From Gammaproteobacteria bacterium (GTDB lineage Bacteria > Pseudomonadota > Gammaproteobacteria > Burkholderiales > Burkholderiaceae_B), in assembly GCA_018815245.1 (NCBI GenBank), contig JAHIXK010000008.1, forward strand, positions 1-64,000: a DNA stretch of 64,000 nt. Reading direction: 5' to 3'. The position numbers and the translations under genes were made by a program. Positions 16,566 through 24,301 of the stretch are shown piece after piece. The notes beneath the pieces are model-generated. The model did not search any database and had not been told where the DNA came from. It saw only the letters and a list, made by a program, of their open reading frames with translations. The stretch's first letter is position 1. The number at the start of each line of letters is the position of its first letter.

Positions 16566-17173
16566 GATGCTTCTGTTGGGCGGAGCAGGCGAGTAAGGCC
16601 TGCAATGTCGGTTTGAAAAAGGGTGCCATCCGGGGTTTGCCTGTTCAGCAGGCCACGGCGCTGTACATGGCTGGCCACGCCAAGCTGGAACCAGCGCTGT
16701 TTCCAGCGAAAGGCCACAGCAGGGAATGATTTGCCAGCCAGCAGGGCGTCTTCGCAGGCGTCAAAATTGATGTTCTGGTTCAGTAGCCAGTAGTCCACTT
16801 CTTTTTCGTCGTCTGCGAAAGCAATAATGTGCACATCGGAATGGGCGCTGCCCGTGCCATTCACGGCGGCACCATACACAATTGGCTCAAACTGCTGCAT
16901 ACCTTGCATGAATTGGAGTGCAACTTCGCGCAATTCGTTCAATTCGCCAGGTTGACTGTCGGCTTGAAACAGGGCTTGGTAAGCGCGAAGTTCGTCTTGA
17001 ATGTCTTGGTCAGAAGGAAGCCTTTCCCGCGGAAGGCGCTGTTTACCCACCAGGGCTTTCACGGCCTGGTTGCGCGCTGTGGCGTAGTCCAGGCCCTCCT
17101 CGGCGATCAATCGGGCTGCTGTCATCGCAATTTCAATGCGAAGTTCGTCTTGCGGGGCGAAGAATTCTTCCAT
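16562..17173 (-). CDS. Uncharacterised protein, possibly degenerate nucleotidyltransferase-like
   Basis: I do not recognise a named family for this 203-residue protein. The N-terminal half is mostly helical. The centre holds VYGAAVNGTGSAHSDVHIIAF, which resembles a minimal nucleotidyltransferase strand-loop (GS then D-x-D), but the second acidic position is His, so catalysis is doubtful. The C-terminal half is beta-rich with aromatic residues (FRWKQRWFQLGVASH). It is divergent from mpl and shares a 4-base overlap with the TlpA-like gene. In related bacteria a gene of this kind commonly sits upstream of mpl (recollection, unverified). Confidence 0.6.
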   Translation of the reverse strand: MEEFFAPQDELRIEIAMTAARLIAEEGLDYATARNQAVKALVGKQRLPRERLPSDQDIQDELRAYQALFQADSQPGELNELREVALQFMQGMQQFEPIVYGAAVNGTGSAHSDVHIIAFADDEKEVDYWLLNQNINFDACEDALLAGKSFPAVAFRWKQRWFQLGVASHVQRRGLLNRQTPDGTLFQTDIAGLTRLLRPTEAS

Positions 17174-17235
17174 ACCGGCAGTGTATCCAAATTCACAGGC
17201 ACTACAATATGGGCTTGTTCTGAAAGGAAGAAAGA

Positions 17236-18633
17236 ATGCACATCCACATCCTCGGGATTTGTGGCACCTTCATGGGCGGTGTTGCCCAGTTGGCCAAGGC
17301 CTTGGGCCACACCGTGACCGGCTGCGATGCCAATGTTTATCCACCCATGAGCACCCAGCTGACCCAGGCTGGGATCGAGTTGACCGAGGGTTTTGGCGTG
17401 GCGCAATTGGCGATCAAGCCCGATTTGTGGGTGGTGGGCAATGTGGTGTCGCGTGGCAACCCCTTGATGGAAGCCATTTTGAACCAGGGCCTGCCGTATA
17501 TTAGCGGGCCGCAATGGGTGGGCGAACACATTTTGCGCGGTCGCAAAGTGCTGGCCGTGGCGGGCACGCATGGCAAAACCAGCACCAGTTCCATGTTGGC
17601 TTGGGTGTTGCAGCAGGCCGGCTTGAACCCTGGCTTTTTGATTGGTGGTGTGCCGGGCGGGTTTGGTGTGTCGGCCACGCTGGGGCAGGGCGAGTGCTTT
17701 GTAATTGAGGCCGATGAATACGACACCGCATTTTTCGACAAACGCTCGAAGTTTGTACATTACCGCCCGGTTGTTGCGATTTTGAACAACCTTGAGTTCG
17801 ATCATGCGGACATTTTTCCCGATCTTGCCGCCATTGAAACCCAATTTCATCACCTGGTACGCACGGTGCCTTCGGAAGGGCGCGTTGTTTGCCCGGCCAA
17901 CACCGATTCGCTTGAGCGGGTATTGAAACGTGGTTGCTGGACGCCGGTTGAACGCTTTTCCGCAGACGCGGTAGACGCACCGTGGCAAGCCAAGGTTTTG
18001 GGTGCCTCCAAATTCGAGGTGCTTAAACATGGCGAGGTCAAGGGCCTTGTGGAATGGAATTGGTCGGGCCTGCACAATGTGAACAATGCGCTGGCAGTGG
18101 TGGCTGCGGCGCACGCGGTGGGTGTGAAGGTGGCCGATGCCTGCAAGGCTTTAAGTGAATTTCCCGGTGTGAAACGCCGCATGGAATTGCGCGGTGAAGC
18201 TTCGGGTGTAAAGGTGTACGACGATTTTGCACACCACCCCACGGCCATTGCCACCACGCTGGAAGGTGCAAAAGCACGCATGGCAGAAATTGCAGCGGCA
18301 GAAGGCAAACCCGCAGGCAGTTTGATTGCGCTGTTTGAGCCCCGTTCAAACACCATGAAAATGGGCACTTTGGCGCAAGCATTGCCCGCTTCGTTTGACG
18401 AAGCGCAAGCCGTGGTGTGTTACACCGCGGGCATTGAATGGAATGTGCGCGACACCTTGGGCAGTGTGGGTGAACGCCTTTTCACCAGCGACAATTTGAA
18501 CGACGTGATTGATCATGTGGTGGCGCAGGCCAAACCCGGCGACTGGGTGGTCGCCATGAGCAATGGTTCGTTTGGCGGTGTTCACCAGAAATTGATGGAT
18601 GCCTTGGCAAACGCAAACGGAGCAGGTGTTTGA
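17236..18633 (+). CDS. mpl: UDP-N-acetylmuramate:L-alanyl-gamma-D-glutamyl-meso-diaminopimelate ligase
   Basis: The 465-residue Mur-ligase-family protein starts MHIHILGICGTFMGGVAQLA and has the ATP loop VAGTHGKTSTSSML near residue 110, the EADEYDTAFFDKRSKF segment characteristic of Mpl rather than MurC, HADIFP, and the C-terminal DDFAHHPTAI. It reattaches the recycled tripeptide to UDP-MurNAc in peptidoglycan recycling in the cytoplasm. It heads a rightward series of genes joined by short overlaps and is preceded by GGAAGAAAGA. Confidence 0.95.
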   Translation: MHIHILGICGTFMGGVAQLAKALGHTVTGCDANVYPPMSTQLTQAGIELTEGFGVAQLAIKPDLWVVGNVVSRGNPLMEAILNQGLPYISGPQWVGEHILRGRKVLAVAGTHGKTSTSSMLAWVLQQAGLNPGFLIGGVPGGFGVSATLGQGECFVIEADEYDTAFFDKRSKFVHYRPVVAILNNLEFDHADIFPDLAAIETQFHHLVRTVPSEGRVVCPANTDSLERVLKRGCWTPVERFSADAVDAPWQAKVLGASKFEVLKHGEVKGLVEWNWSGLHNVNNALAVVAAAHAVGVKVADACKALSEFPGVKRRMELRGEASGVKVYDDFAHHPTAIATTLEGAKARMAEIAAAEGKPAGSLIALFEPRSNTMKMGTLAQALPASFDEAQAVVCYTAGIEWNVRDTLGSVGERLFTSDNLNDVIDHVVAQAKPGDWVVAMSNGSFGGVHQKLMDALANANGAGV

Positions 18634-19274
18634 CTCCGTTCATACTCAACAGCCCCGGCGGATTTGCGCGCGCGGGGGGCGTGGCCGACCTGGTGGTGTA
18701 CCTGCATGGGTTTCGCTCATCGTCCAAATCCGTGAAAGCACAGAAGATGATTGATGTGTTTGACCAAGCCGGGTTCAGTAGCCATTTGTGGGTGCCCGAC
18801 CTGCCCGCATCGCCAGCACAGGCACTGGCTTTGATTGATCAGCAGGTGGACGCAAGGCTGCAAAGCAGTCCGGGTATGTCACTGACCTTCATTGGAAGTT
18901 CGCTGGGCGGCTTTTATGCCACGGTGCTGGGCGAACAACACACGCAGGCCAATGTGATACTGCTGAACCCGGCCATTAAACCGTATGACGATTTGCAAGA
19001 TCAAATTGGCCGGAAAAAAGTTTACTTTTCGGATGAGGAAATTGAGTTTTTCCCTGCTTACCTGGATGATCTAAAGGCCATGGAACGAAGCAGCCTGATC
19101 TACCCCGAACGTTACTTTTTGGTGGCCGCCCGCGACGATGAGGTGCTGAGCTGTGACACCATGCTGACGCGTTACCCCGGTGCACACCAGTTGCATTTGC
19201 TGGGTTCCGACCACGCTTTGAGCGATTTTGATGAAGTATTGCCCTTTGTTAAGCTGGCAGTGGGCCTGCAATGA
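18630..19274 (+). CDS. YqiA/YcfP-type alpha/beta-fold esterase
   Basis: The 214-residue protein has VYLHGFRSSSKSVKAQ, the nucleophile elbow GSSLGGFYA, and the C-terminal GSDHALSDFDE with the catalytic His, matching the UPF0227/YqiA esterase group. The start is a TTG overlapping the mpl stop, with GGAG about 9 bases upstream; the overlap implies translational coupling. A role is not firmly known; E. coli YqiA is an esterase with broad acyl-CoA/ester activity. Confidence 0.82.
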   Translation: MTPFILNSPGGFARAGGVADLVVYLHGFRSSSKSVKAQKMIDVFDQAGFSSHLWVPDLPASPAQALALIDQQVDARLQSSPGMSLTFIGSSLGGFYATVLGEQHTQANVILLNPAIKPYDDLQDQIGRKKVYFSDEEIEFFPAYLDDLKAMERSSLIYPERYFLVAARDDEVLSCDTMLTRYPGAHQLHLLGSDHALSDFDEVLPFVKLAVGLQ

Positions 19275-19834
19275 GTGGTGCAGTGGTATGGACCCGGCAT
19301 TGCCCGCCAAGTTGGCCCGCTTGGGCCCGCAATTGGGCCAGCACACAAGGTTCGTTAACCCGGCGTTTGGTGCGCTTGAACCAGGGGTTTAAAGTAGAGC
19401 CTGTTGTGCAGGGCAAGGTGCTGGTAAAGCATGGGCCAGGCTTCAGGCCACATGGCTTACGGAGTCAAATGATGCGCCAGCGCTTGGTGCGCCTGCATGT
19501 GGGCAATGCCCCCGTGGTGCTGGCTCAAACCTTGGTGAAAATGGATGGCCCCGTGAATGACTGGCGTTTTTGGCGGGGCTTGGGCACGCGCTCGCTGGGG
19601 TCGGTGCTGTTTTCCAACCCGCAGGTCAAGCGCGGCGAACTGTATTTTGCGCGCTTGCCCCTGGGGCAGGCGTGGGTTTGGCAACTGCTTGATCCCCGGT
19701 TGCGAATTGAAATGAACAAGATTGGGCAAGGCCGGGTTTGGTATGCCCGTTGTGCGCGGTTTTCGCGCAAGCCCGAAAGAACGCCGTTGTGGGTGATGGA
19801 AGTGTTCCTGCCCCAACTTCAGAACTACCTTTAG
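19271..19834 (+). CDS. ubiC: Chorismate--pyruvate lyase
   Basis: The 187-residue protein has the UbiC features: an early SLTRRLVRL segment, RLVRLHVGNAPVVLAQTLV, and GLGTRSLGSVLFSNPQVKRG followed by the C-terminal WARCARF-like stretch (here VWYARCARFSRK). UbiC removes pyruvate from chorismate to give 4-hydroxybenzoate, the first committed step of ubiquinone synthesis. Identity is moderate, so the call rests on the conserved loop and the length. The start ATG overlaps the stop of the upstream esterase gene. Confidence 0.85.
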   Translation: MSGAVVWTRHCPPSWPAWARNWASTQGSLTRRLVRLNQGFKVEPVVQGKVLVKHGPGFRPHGLRSQMMRQRLVRLHVGNAPVVLAQTLVKMDGPVNDWRFWRGLGTRSLGSVLFSNPQVKRGELYFARLPLGQAWVWQLLDPRLRIEMNKIGQGRVWYARCARFSRKPERTPLWVMEVFLPQLQNYL

Positions 19835-19842
19835 GACTGTTG

Positions 19843-21834
19843 ATGAATTTGTATTACGAAGAGGCCGGAGCCTTTAAAGTGGGCCGCGTGCTTCAAGATC
19901 AGGGCAATGCCTTTCAGGTTGAAACCCTGCATGGCAAGCGCACCAAGGTGAAGTCCAACTGTGTGATGTTGAAGTTTGATGCGCTGGAATGCGCAGAATT
20001 TCACACGCAGGTTGAGGCTTTGGCCAAGGAAGTGGATGTCGAGTTTTTGTGGGAATGTGCGCCCGATGGCGAGTTTGATTTCACCAGGATGGCACAAGAA
20101 TACTTTGGTGAAAAGCCCACCGTGGTGCAACAGGCCGCCACGCTGGCTGCCCTGCATGCAGCCCCGGTTCATTTTCACCGCAAGGGCAAGGGCATGTACC
20201 GCGCAGCCCCACCAGAAATTTTGCAGGCAGCATTGGCAGGTCTTGAGAAAAAACGCCTTGCCGCCGAACAGCAACAGGCTTGGGCTGATGCACTGGTGCG
20301 CCGCGAATTGCCGGATGGCTTTGCCAAACAAGCCGCTACCTTGCTAGTGCGCCCTGACAAAAACAGTGCTGAATACAAGGCCTTGATGTTGGCATGCACG
20401 GCCGCAGGCCGTTCACCCGACGTGCTGCTGATTGAGTGTGGCGCATTCAAGTCGGTACACGAAATGATGCGCGCGCGTTTCGCAGCCGTGTATTTTCCCA
20501 AAGGCCCGGAAATTGATTTGCCCGCACCCGAAGTGCCAGCCGACCTGGCCGAGTTGCCAGTGGCCAATGTGCGTGCATTCTCGATCGACGATATTTCTAC
20601 CACAGAAATTGACGACGCCTTTAGTGTGGTGTGGCTGGGTGAAAGCCGCGCCCGCATTGGTGTGCACATTGCAGCGCCGGCGTTGTTGATTCCACGTGGC
20701 AGCCCCTACGACCGCGTGGCGCGCGAACGACTTTCAACGGTGTACGCACCCGGTGACAAAATCACCATGCTGCCTGATCAGGTTGTGGAATTGGCCACCC
20801 TGGCGGAAGGGCGCACCGTGCCATCCGTCAGTATTTACGTGGAAGTAAGCACCGAAACGGGCGAGTTGCTCGGCGAACCCTACAGCGCCATTGAGCAAGT
20901 GCCCATGGCGGCCAACCTGCGCCACAACCACCTGGATGCCGCGCTTTCCAAAGATGTGCTGGAAGATCCGGAACTGAATTCGCTTGATGTGGTGGGCGAA
21001 TTCTTCCCGGCATTGAAAATGCTTTGGAAAAGTTCATGCGTGTTGCGCACCGAACGCGAAATTGTTCGCGGACAACCCGAGAAACACACCCGCATCGATT
21101 TCAACTTCTATGTCAGCGAAGACGGCACTGTTGAAATTCAGCCCCGCCGCCGCGATGCGCCGCTCGATTTGTTGGTCGCAGAGTGGATGATTTACGTGAA
21201 CCGAGAATGGGGTGGCTTGCTGGACGAATGCAAGGTCACCGGAATTTATCGAATTCAGCCACAGATGGGCCGCGTGCGCATGTCCACTCACGCTGCGCCA
21301 CACGCTGGTTTGGGCGTGCCGCAGTACGCGTGGAGCACGTCCCCGCTGCGACGGTATGTTGATTTGGTGAATCAGCAACAGCTTATTTCTGTGTTGCGTC
21401 AGGAACCCCCTGTGTACACAGCCACCGATGCGGAATTGCTTTCTGCGGTGAACAGTTTCGATGTCACTTACAAGGCTTACGCCGAGTTTCAGCAAAGCAT
21501 GGAACGCTACTGGTGCTTGCGCTGGATTCAGCAAAAAGGTCGCAAACAGTTTGATGGTGTTGTTGTGAAGGACGAATTGGTGCGGCTGGATGACATTCCG
21601 TTGTTTGTGCGCTTGGTGGGCGTTACATCGCCCGGCCGTGGCGTGCAGGTGGAAGTAGAACTGGATCAGGTGGACGAGTTGACCCTCACTGTGTCCTGCA
21701 AGTTGCTGGCTTTGAAAAAAGGCACGGCCACCCGCTTGCTGGATGAAGAGGATGAAGAGGAGGTCGAGCTTCCCGAGGTTGTTGCTGTGGCCGACGCGGC
21801 CCCGGTGGATACTTCCGGAGAACCGCAAGCGTGA
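19843..21834 (+). CDS. rnb: RNase II/VacB-family 3'-5' exoribonuclease
   Basis: The 663-residue protein contains the RNB catalytic centre SIDDISTTEIDDAFSV with its cluster of Asp residues, an ARERLSTVYAPGDKITMLPD segment, the AEWMIYVNREWG helix, and WSTSPLRRYVDLVNQQQL near the C-terminus. RNB enzymes degrade single-stranded RNA processively from the 3' end. Length is close to E. coli RNase II. The start at 19843 (MNLYYEEAGAFKVG) lies after the ubiC stop; the frame extends further upstream inside ubiC without conservation. The C-terminus has an acidic stretch (LLDEEDEEEVELPE). Confidence 0.88.
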   Translation: MNLYYEEAGAFKVGRVLQDQGNAFQVETLHGKRTKVKSNCVMLKFDALECAEFHTQVEALAKEVDVEFLWECAPDGEFDFTRMAQEYFGEKPTVVQQAATLAALHAAPVHFHRKGKGMYRAAPPEILQAALAGLEKKRLAAEQQQAWADALVRRELPDGFAKQAATLLVRPDKNSAEYKALMLACTAAGRSPDVLLIECGAFKSVHEMMRARFAAVYFPKGPEIDLPAPEVPADLAELPVANVRAFSIDDISTTEIDDAFSVVWLGESRARIGVHIAAPALLIPRGSPYDRVARERLSTVYAPGDKITMLPDQVVELATLAEGRTVPSVSIYVEVSTETGELLGEPYSAIEQVPMAANLRHNHLDAALSKDVLEDPELNSLDVVGEFFPALKMLWKSSCVLRTEREIVRGQPEKHTRIDFNFYVSEDGTVEIQPRRRDAPLDLLVAEWMIYVNREWGGLLDECKVTGIYRIQPQMGRVRMSTHAAPHAGLGVPQYAWSTSPLRRYVDLVNQQQLISVLRQEPPVYTATDAELLSAVNSFDVTYKAYAEFQQSMERYWCLRWIQQKGRKQFDGVVVKDELVRLDDIPLFVRLVGVTSPGRGVQVEVELDQVDELTLTVSCKLLALKKGTATRLLDEEDEEEVELPEVVAVADAAPVDTSGEPQA

Positions 21835-22664
21835 ATAGCCTGCGTGCACCTGTTGGCGAATTGAATTTGAAAAAGGCACTGGTGCTGTCCGTGTTTTTTC
21901 ATGCGCTGTTGTTGCTGGTGCATTTTTCAAAGCCGCAGGTTGACACTGCATTCAGTCGTCCGCTGGAAGTGATTCTGGTGAATGCGCAGTCCAAGAAAAC
22001 GCCTTCGGATTCAAAAGTGTTGGCACAAGTGGCACTGGATGGCGGCGGGCAGGCAGACAAAGGCCGGGCGACCACCTTGCCGGGTCAGGCCGAAGACAAA
22101 GTCAATCAGCGTGAACTGATTGCCAGCCAGGAGCGGCTGAAAGAACTGGAAGCCTTGCAGCGCAATTTGGCGGGGGCGCAATTGCGTTCAACCCCACAAA
22201 ATGAAGCGCTGGACACGCGCCCCGGCAACGACCCGAAAAGCCAGCGCGCGCTCGAAATAAAACGCCTTCAAGCGCAGATTTCAGACAACATCAAAACCTA
22301 CAACGAGCGACCGCGAAAGCACTTTTTTTCACCCCGCACTTCGCCCTATGCATTTGCAATTTACGAAGAAGCCTGGCGTGCCAAGGTGGAGCAAGTGGGC
22401 AATGCCAACTACCCCGATGAATTGAAAGGGCGCATTTACGGCAAGCTTCGTTTAACAGCCTATATCCGGGCTGATGGCACTTTGGAAGACGTGGAGGTGG
22501 ACCGCTCTTCGGGTTCCGCGGTGCTGGATCGCGCTGCACTTAGAATTTTGAGAATGTCCACACCATTTCCACCATTCCCGTCGGATATGCGGAAAAAGGC
22601 GGATATTCTGGCTGTCACCCGCACTTGGGTATTCAGCCGTGACACCATCAGCACAGAATATTGA
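21831..22664 (+). CDS. TonB-type energy-transducing protein
   Basis: The 277-residue protein has one N-terminal membrane anchor (LSVFFHALLLLVHF, residues about 19-32), a long polar and coiled middle (residues 60-170), and a TonB C-terminal domain (YGKLRLTAYIRADGTLEDVE followed by LDRAALRILRMSTPFPPFP). It would span the periplasm and couple inner-membrane energy to outer-membrane receptors. It starts with GTG overlapping the ribonuclease stop. No exbB/exbD pair is adjacent, so it probably uses a complex encoded elsewhere. Confidence 0.85.
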   Translation: MNSLRAPVGELNLKKALVLSVFFHALLLLVHFSKPQVDTAFSRPLEVILVNAQSKKTPSDSKVLAQVALDGGGQADKGRATTLPGQAEDKVNQRELIASQERLKELEALQRNLAGAQLRSTPQNEALDTRPGNDPKSQRALEIKRLQAQISDNIKTYNERPRKHFFSPRTSPYAFAIYEEAWRAKVEQVGNANYPDELKGRIYGKLRLTAYIRADGTLEDVEVDRSSGSAVLDRAALRILRMSTPFPPFPSDMRKKADILAVTRTWVFSRDTISTEY

Positions 22665-22682
22665 GCACATGGAGATTCCCTG

Positions 22683-23567
22683 TTGACCGCGTCAATTTGT
22701 CCCGTAGAGCGTTATGTTGTGATCGGCAATCCGATTGCGCACAGCATGTCGCCTGCCATTCACACTGACTTTGCTGCGCAACTTGGGCTGCCGTTGCAGT
22801 ACGAACGCATGCTGGCACCCCTGGATGGCTTTGCACAAACCGTGGCTGCCTTGAAGGCGGCCGGTGTAAAAGGTGCGAATGTGACCGTGCCTTTCAAACT
22901 GGAAGCTTGCCTGTTGGCAGATGCCTTGTCGCCCGCAGCGCAATTCGCGCAGGCGGCCAACACCTTGAAGTTTTTGCCCGAAGGCACCGTATTGGCCGAC
23001 AACACCGATGGCGGGGGCTTGTGCCGCGACCTGGATCGCCAATTGCGCACATTGGGTTTGCGGTTAAATCAATGCCAGATCTTGATGGTCGGTGCTGGCG
23101 GTGCGGCCAGCGGTTGTGTGGCGGCCTTTCAAAGCGCAGGTGTTCAACACCTGACCGTGTTGAACCGAACGGTGACCAAGGCCCGTGGGCTGGCACAGCG
23201 TGCCGAGGCCATCGACTTGCCTGCCGCGGGTGGTGGGCTGGACACCCCGCCATCGCATTTCGATGTACCCGGCGCACCGGTGGTGGTTGTGAATGCATCC
23301 TCAAGCAGTTTGAAAGGCGACGTACCCGTGCTTCACCCCGACTGGTTTGAGAGCGCAGTGCTGGTCTATGACATGATGTACGCCGCCCAGCCCACGCCCT
23401 TTATGCGTTCAATCCGGAATGTGGAAACACCCTGTAGCGATGGCTTGGGGATGCTGGTTTTCCAGGCGCAACTGGCGTTTGAGGTATGGACTGGTCAGTC
23501 GCCCAATGCCCTTGAAACCTTGATCAAAGTGCGGCAATTGTTGCTCGCAAAGTCAAAAAAACAATGA
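22683..23567 (+). CDS. aroE: Shikimate dehydrogenase
   Basis: The 294-residue protein has VIGNPIAHSMSPAIHTDF at the N-terminus (shikimate binding), GANVTVPFKLEA with the catalytic Lys, NTDGGG with the catalytic Asp, the NADP loop MVGAGGAASG followed by NRTVTKA, and the C-terminal DGLGMLVFQAQLAFEVWTG. It reduces 3-dehydroshikimate to shikimate. The start is a TTG after GGAGATTCC. It lies 18 bases after the TonB-like gene and overlaps mtgA by 4 bases. Confidence 0.95.
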   Translation: MTASICPVERYVVIGNPIAHSMSPAIHTDFAAQLGLPLQYERMLAPLDGFAQTVAALKAAGVKGANVTVPFKLEACLLADALSPAAQFAQAANTLKFLPEGTVLADNTDGGGLCRDLDRQLRTLGLRLNQCQILMVGAGGAASGCVAAFQSAGVQHLTVLNRTVTKARGLAQRAEAIDLPAAGGGLDTPPSHFDVPGAPVVVVNASSSSLKGDVPVLHPDWFESAVLVYDMMYAAQPTPFMRSIRNVETPCSDGLGMLVFQAQLAFEVWTGQSPNALETLIKVRQLLLAKSKKQ

Positions 23568-24289
23568 GCGCCATGGCCCGTCGAAAAAGAAGCGTGAACC
23601 CCTTGGTGTTGTTGTGGCGAATTTTTTTCTGGGGCTTCTGTGCAATTGTGTTGTTGCAGCTTTGGTTTCTTGCACAAATTGCAGTGTGGACCCATGTGAA
23701 CCCAGGCAGCACCAGTTTCATGCAAACGCGCTTGAATGAAGTTCGCAAAACGGACCCAGGGTTTCAGTTGAAACATGATTGGGTGCCCTACGACAAAATT
23801 TCCTTGAGTTTGAAACGTGCGGTGATCGCCGCTGAAGACAGTGGCTTCATGCAACACAAGGGCGTGGAAATGGAAGCCATTGAACTGGCCATCAAACGCA
23901 ATGCGCGGCGTGGACGCGTAACACACGGCGGCTCGACCATTACCCAGCAGTTGGCCAAGAACCTGTTTTTGACTGGTAAACGCAGCTACATTCGCAAAGG
24001 GCAGGAATTGGTGATTGCCCTGATGATTGAAGCCTTGTGGGACAAACGCCGCATTCTTGAGGTGTACCTGAATGTGGTGGAGTGGGGCAATGGCGTGTAC
24101 GGTGCGCAGGCCGCAGCCAAGCATCACTTCGGTGTAAATGCTGCGCAGTTAAGCAGCTACCAGGCGGCACGCATGGCGGGCATGCTGCCAGCACCGCGTT
24201 ATTTCGACAAACGAAAAAACTCACCGTTTCTGGCCCGAAAAACCGGCACGCTGCAAAAGCGAATGTACCAGGTTACGGTGCCCAAATAA
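23564..24289 (+). CDS. mtgA: Monofunctional biosynthetic peptidoglycan transglycosylase
   Basis: The 241-residue protein has an N-terminal membrane anchor (FFWGFCAIVLLQLWFLAQI), then the glycosyltransferase family 51 core: AVIAAEDSGFMQHKGVE with the catalytic Glu, GGSTITQQLAKNLFLTGKR, and YLNVVEWGNGVYGAQAAAKHHF. It polymerises lipid II into glycan strands without transpeptidase activity. It closes the operon begun by mpl; convergent with glnE after 12 bases, with no clear terminator visible. Confidence 0.95.
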   Translation: MSAMARRKRSVNPLVLLWRIFFWGFCAIVLLQLWFLAQIAVWTHVNPGSTSFMQTRLNEVRKTDPGFQLKHDWVPYDKISLSLKRAVIAAEDSGFMQHKGVEMEAIELAIKRNARRGRVTHGGSTITQQLAKNLFLTGKRSYIRKGQELVIALMIEALWDKRRILEVYLNVVEWGNGVYGAQAAAKHHFGVNAAQLSSYQAARMAGMLPAPRYFDKRKNSPFLARKTGTLQKRMYQVTVPK

Positions 24290-24301
24290 AGGCGGGCGAG
24301 T

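Noticed and set aside
17122-18114. 330-codon minus-strand frame across the mpl start
   Set aside because: Lies over the unmistakable Mpl ligase coding sequence and its promoter; no recognisable domain.
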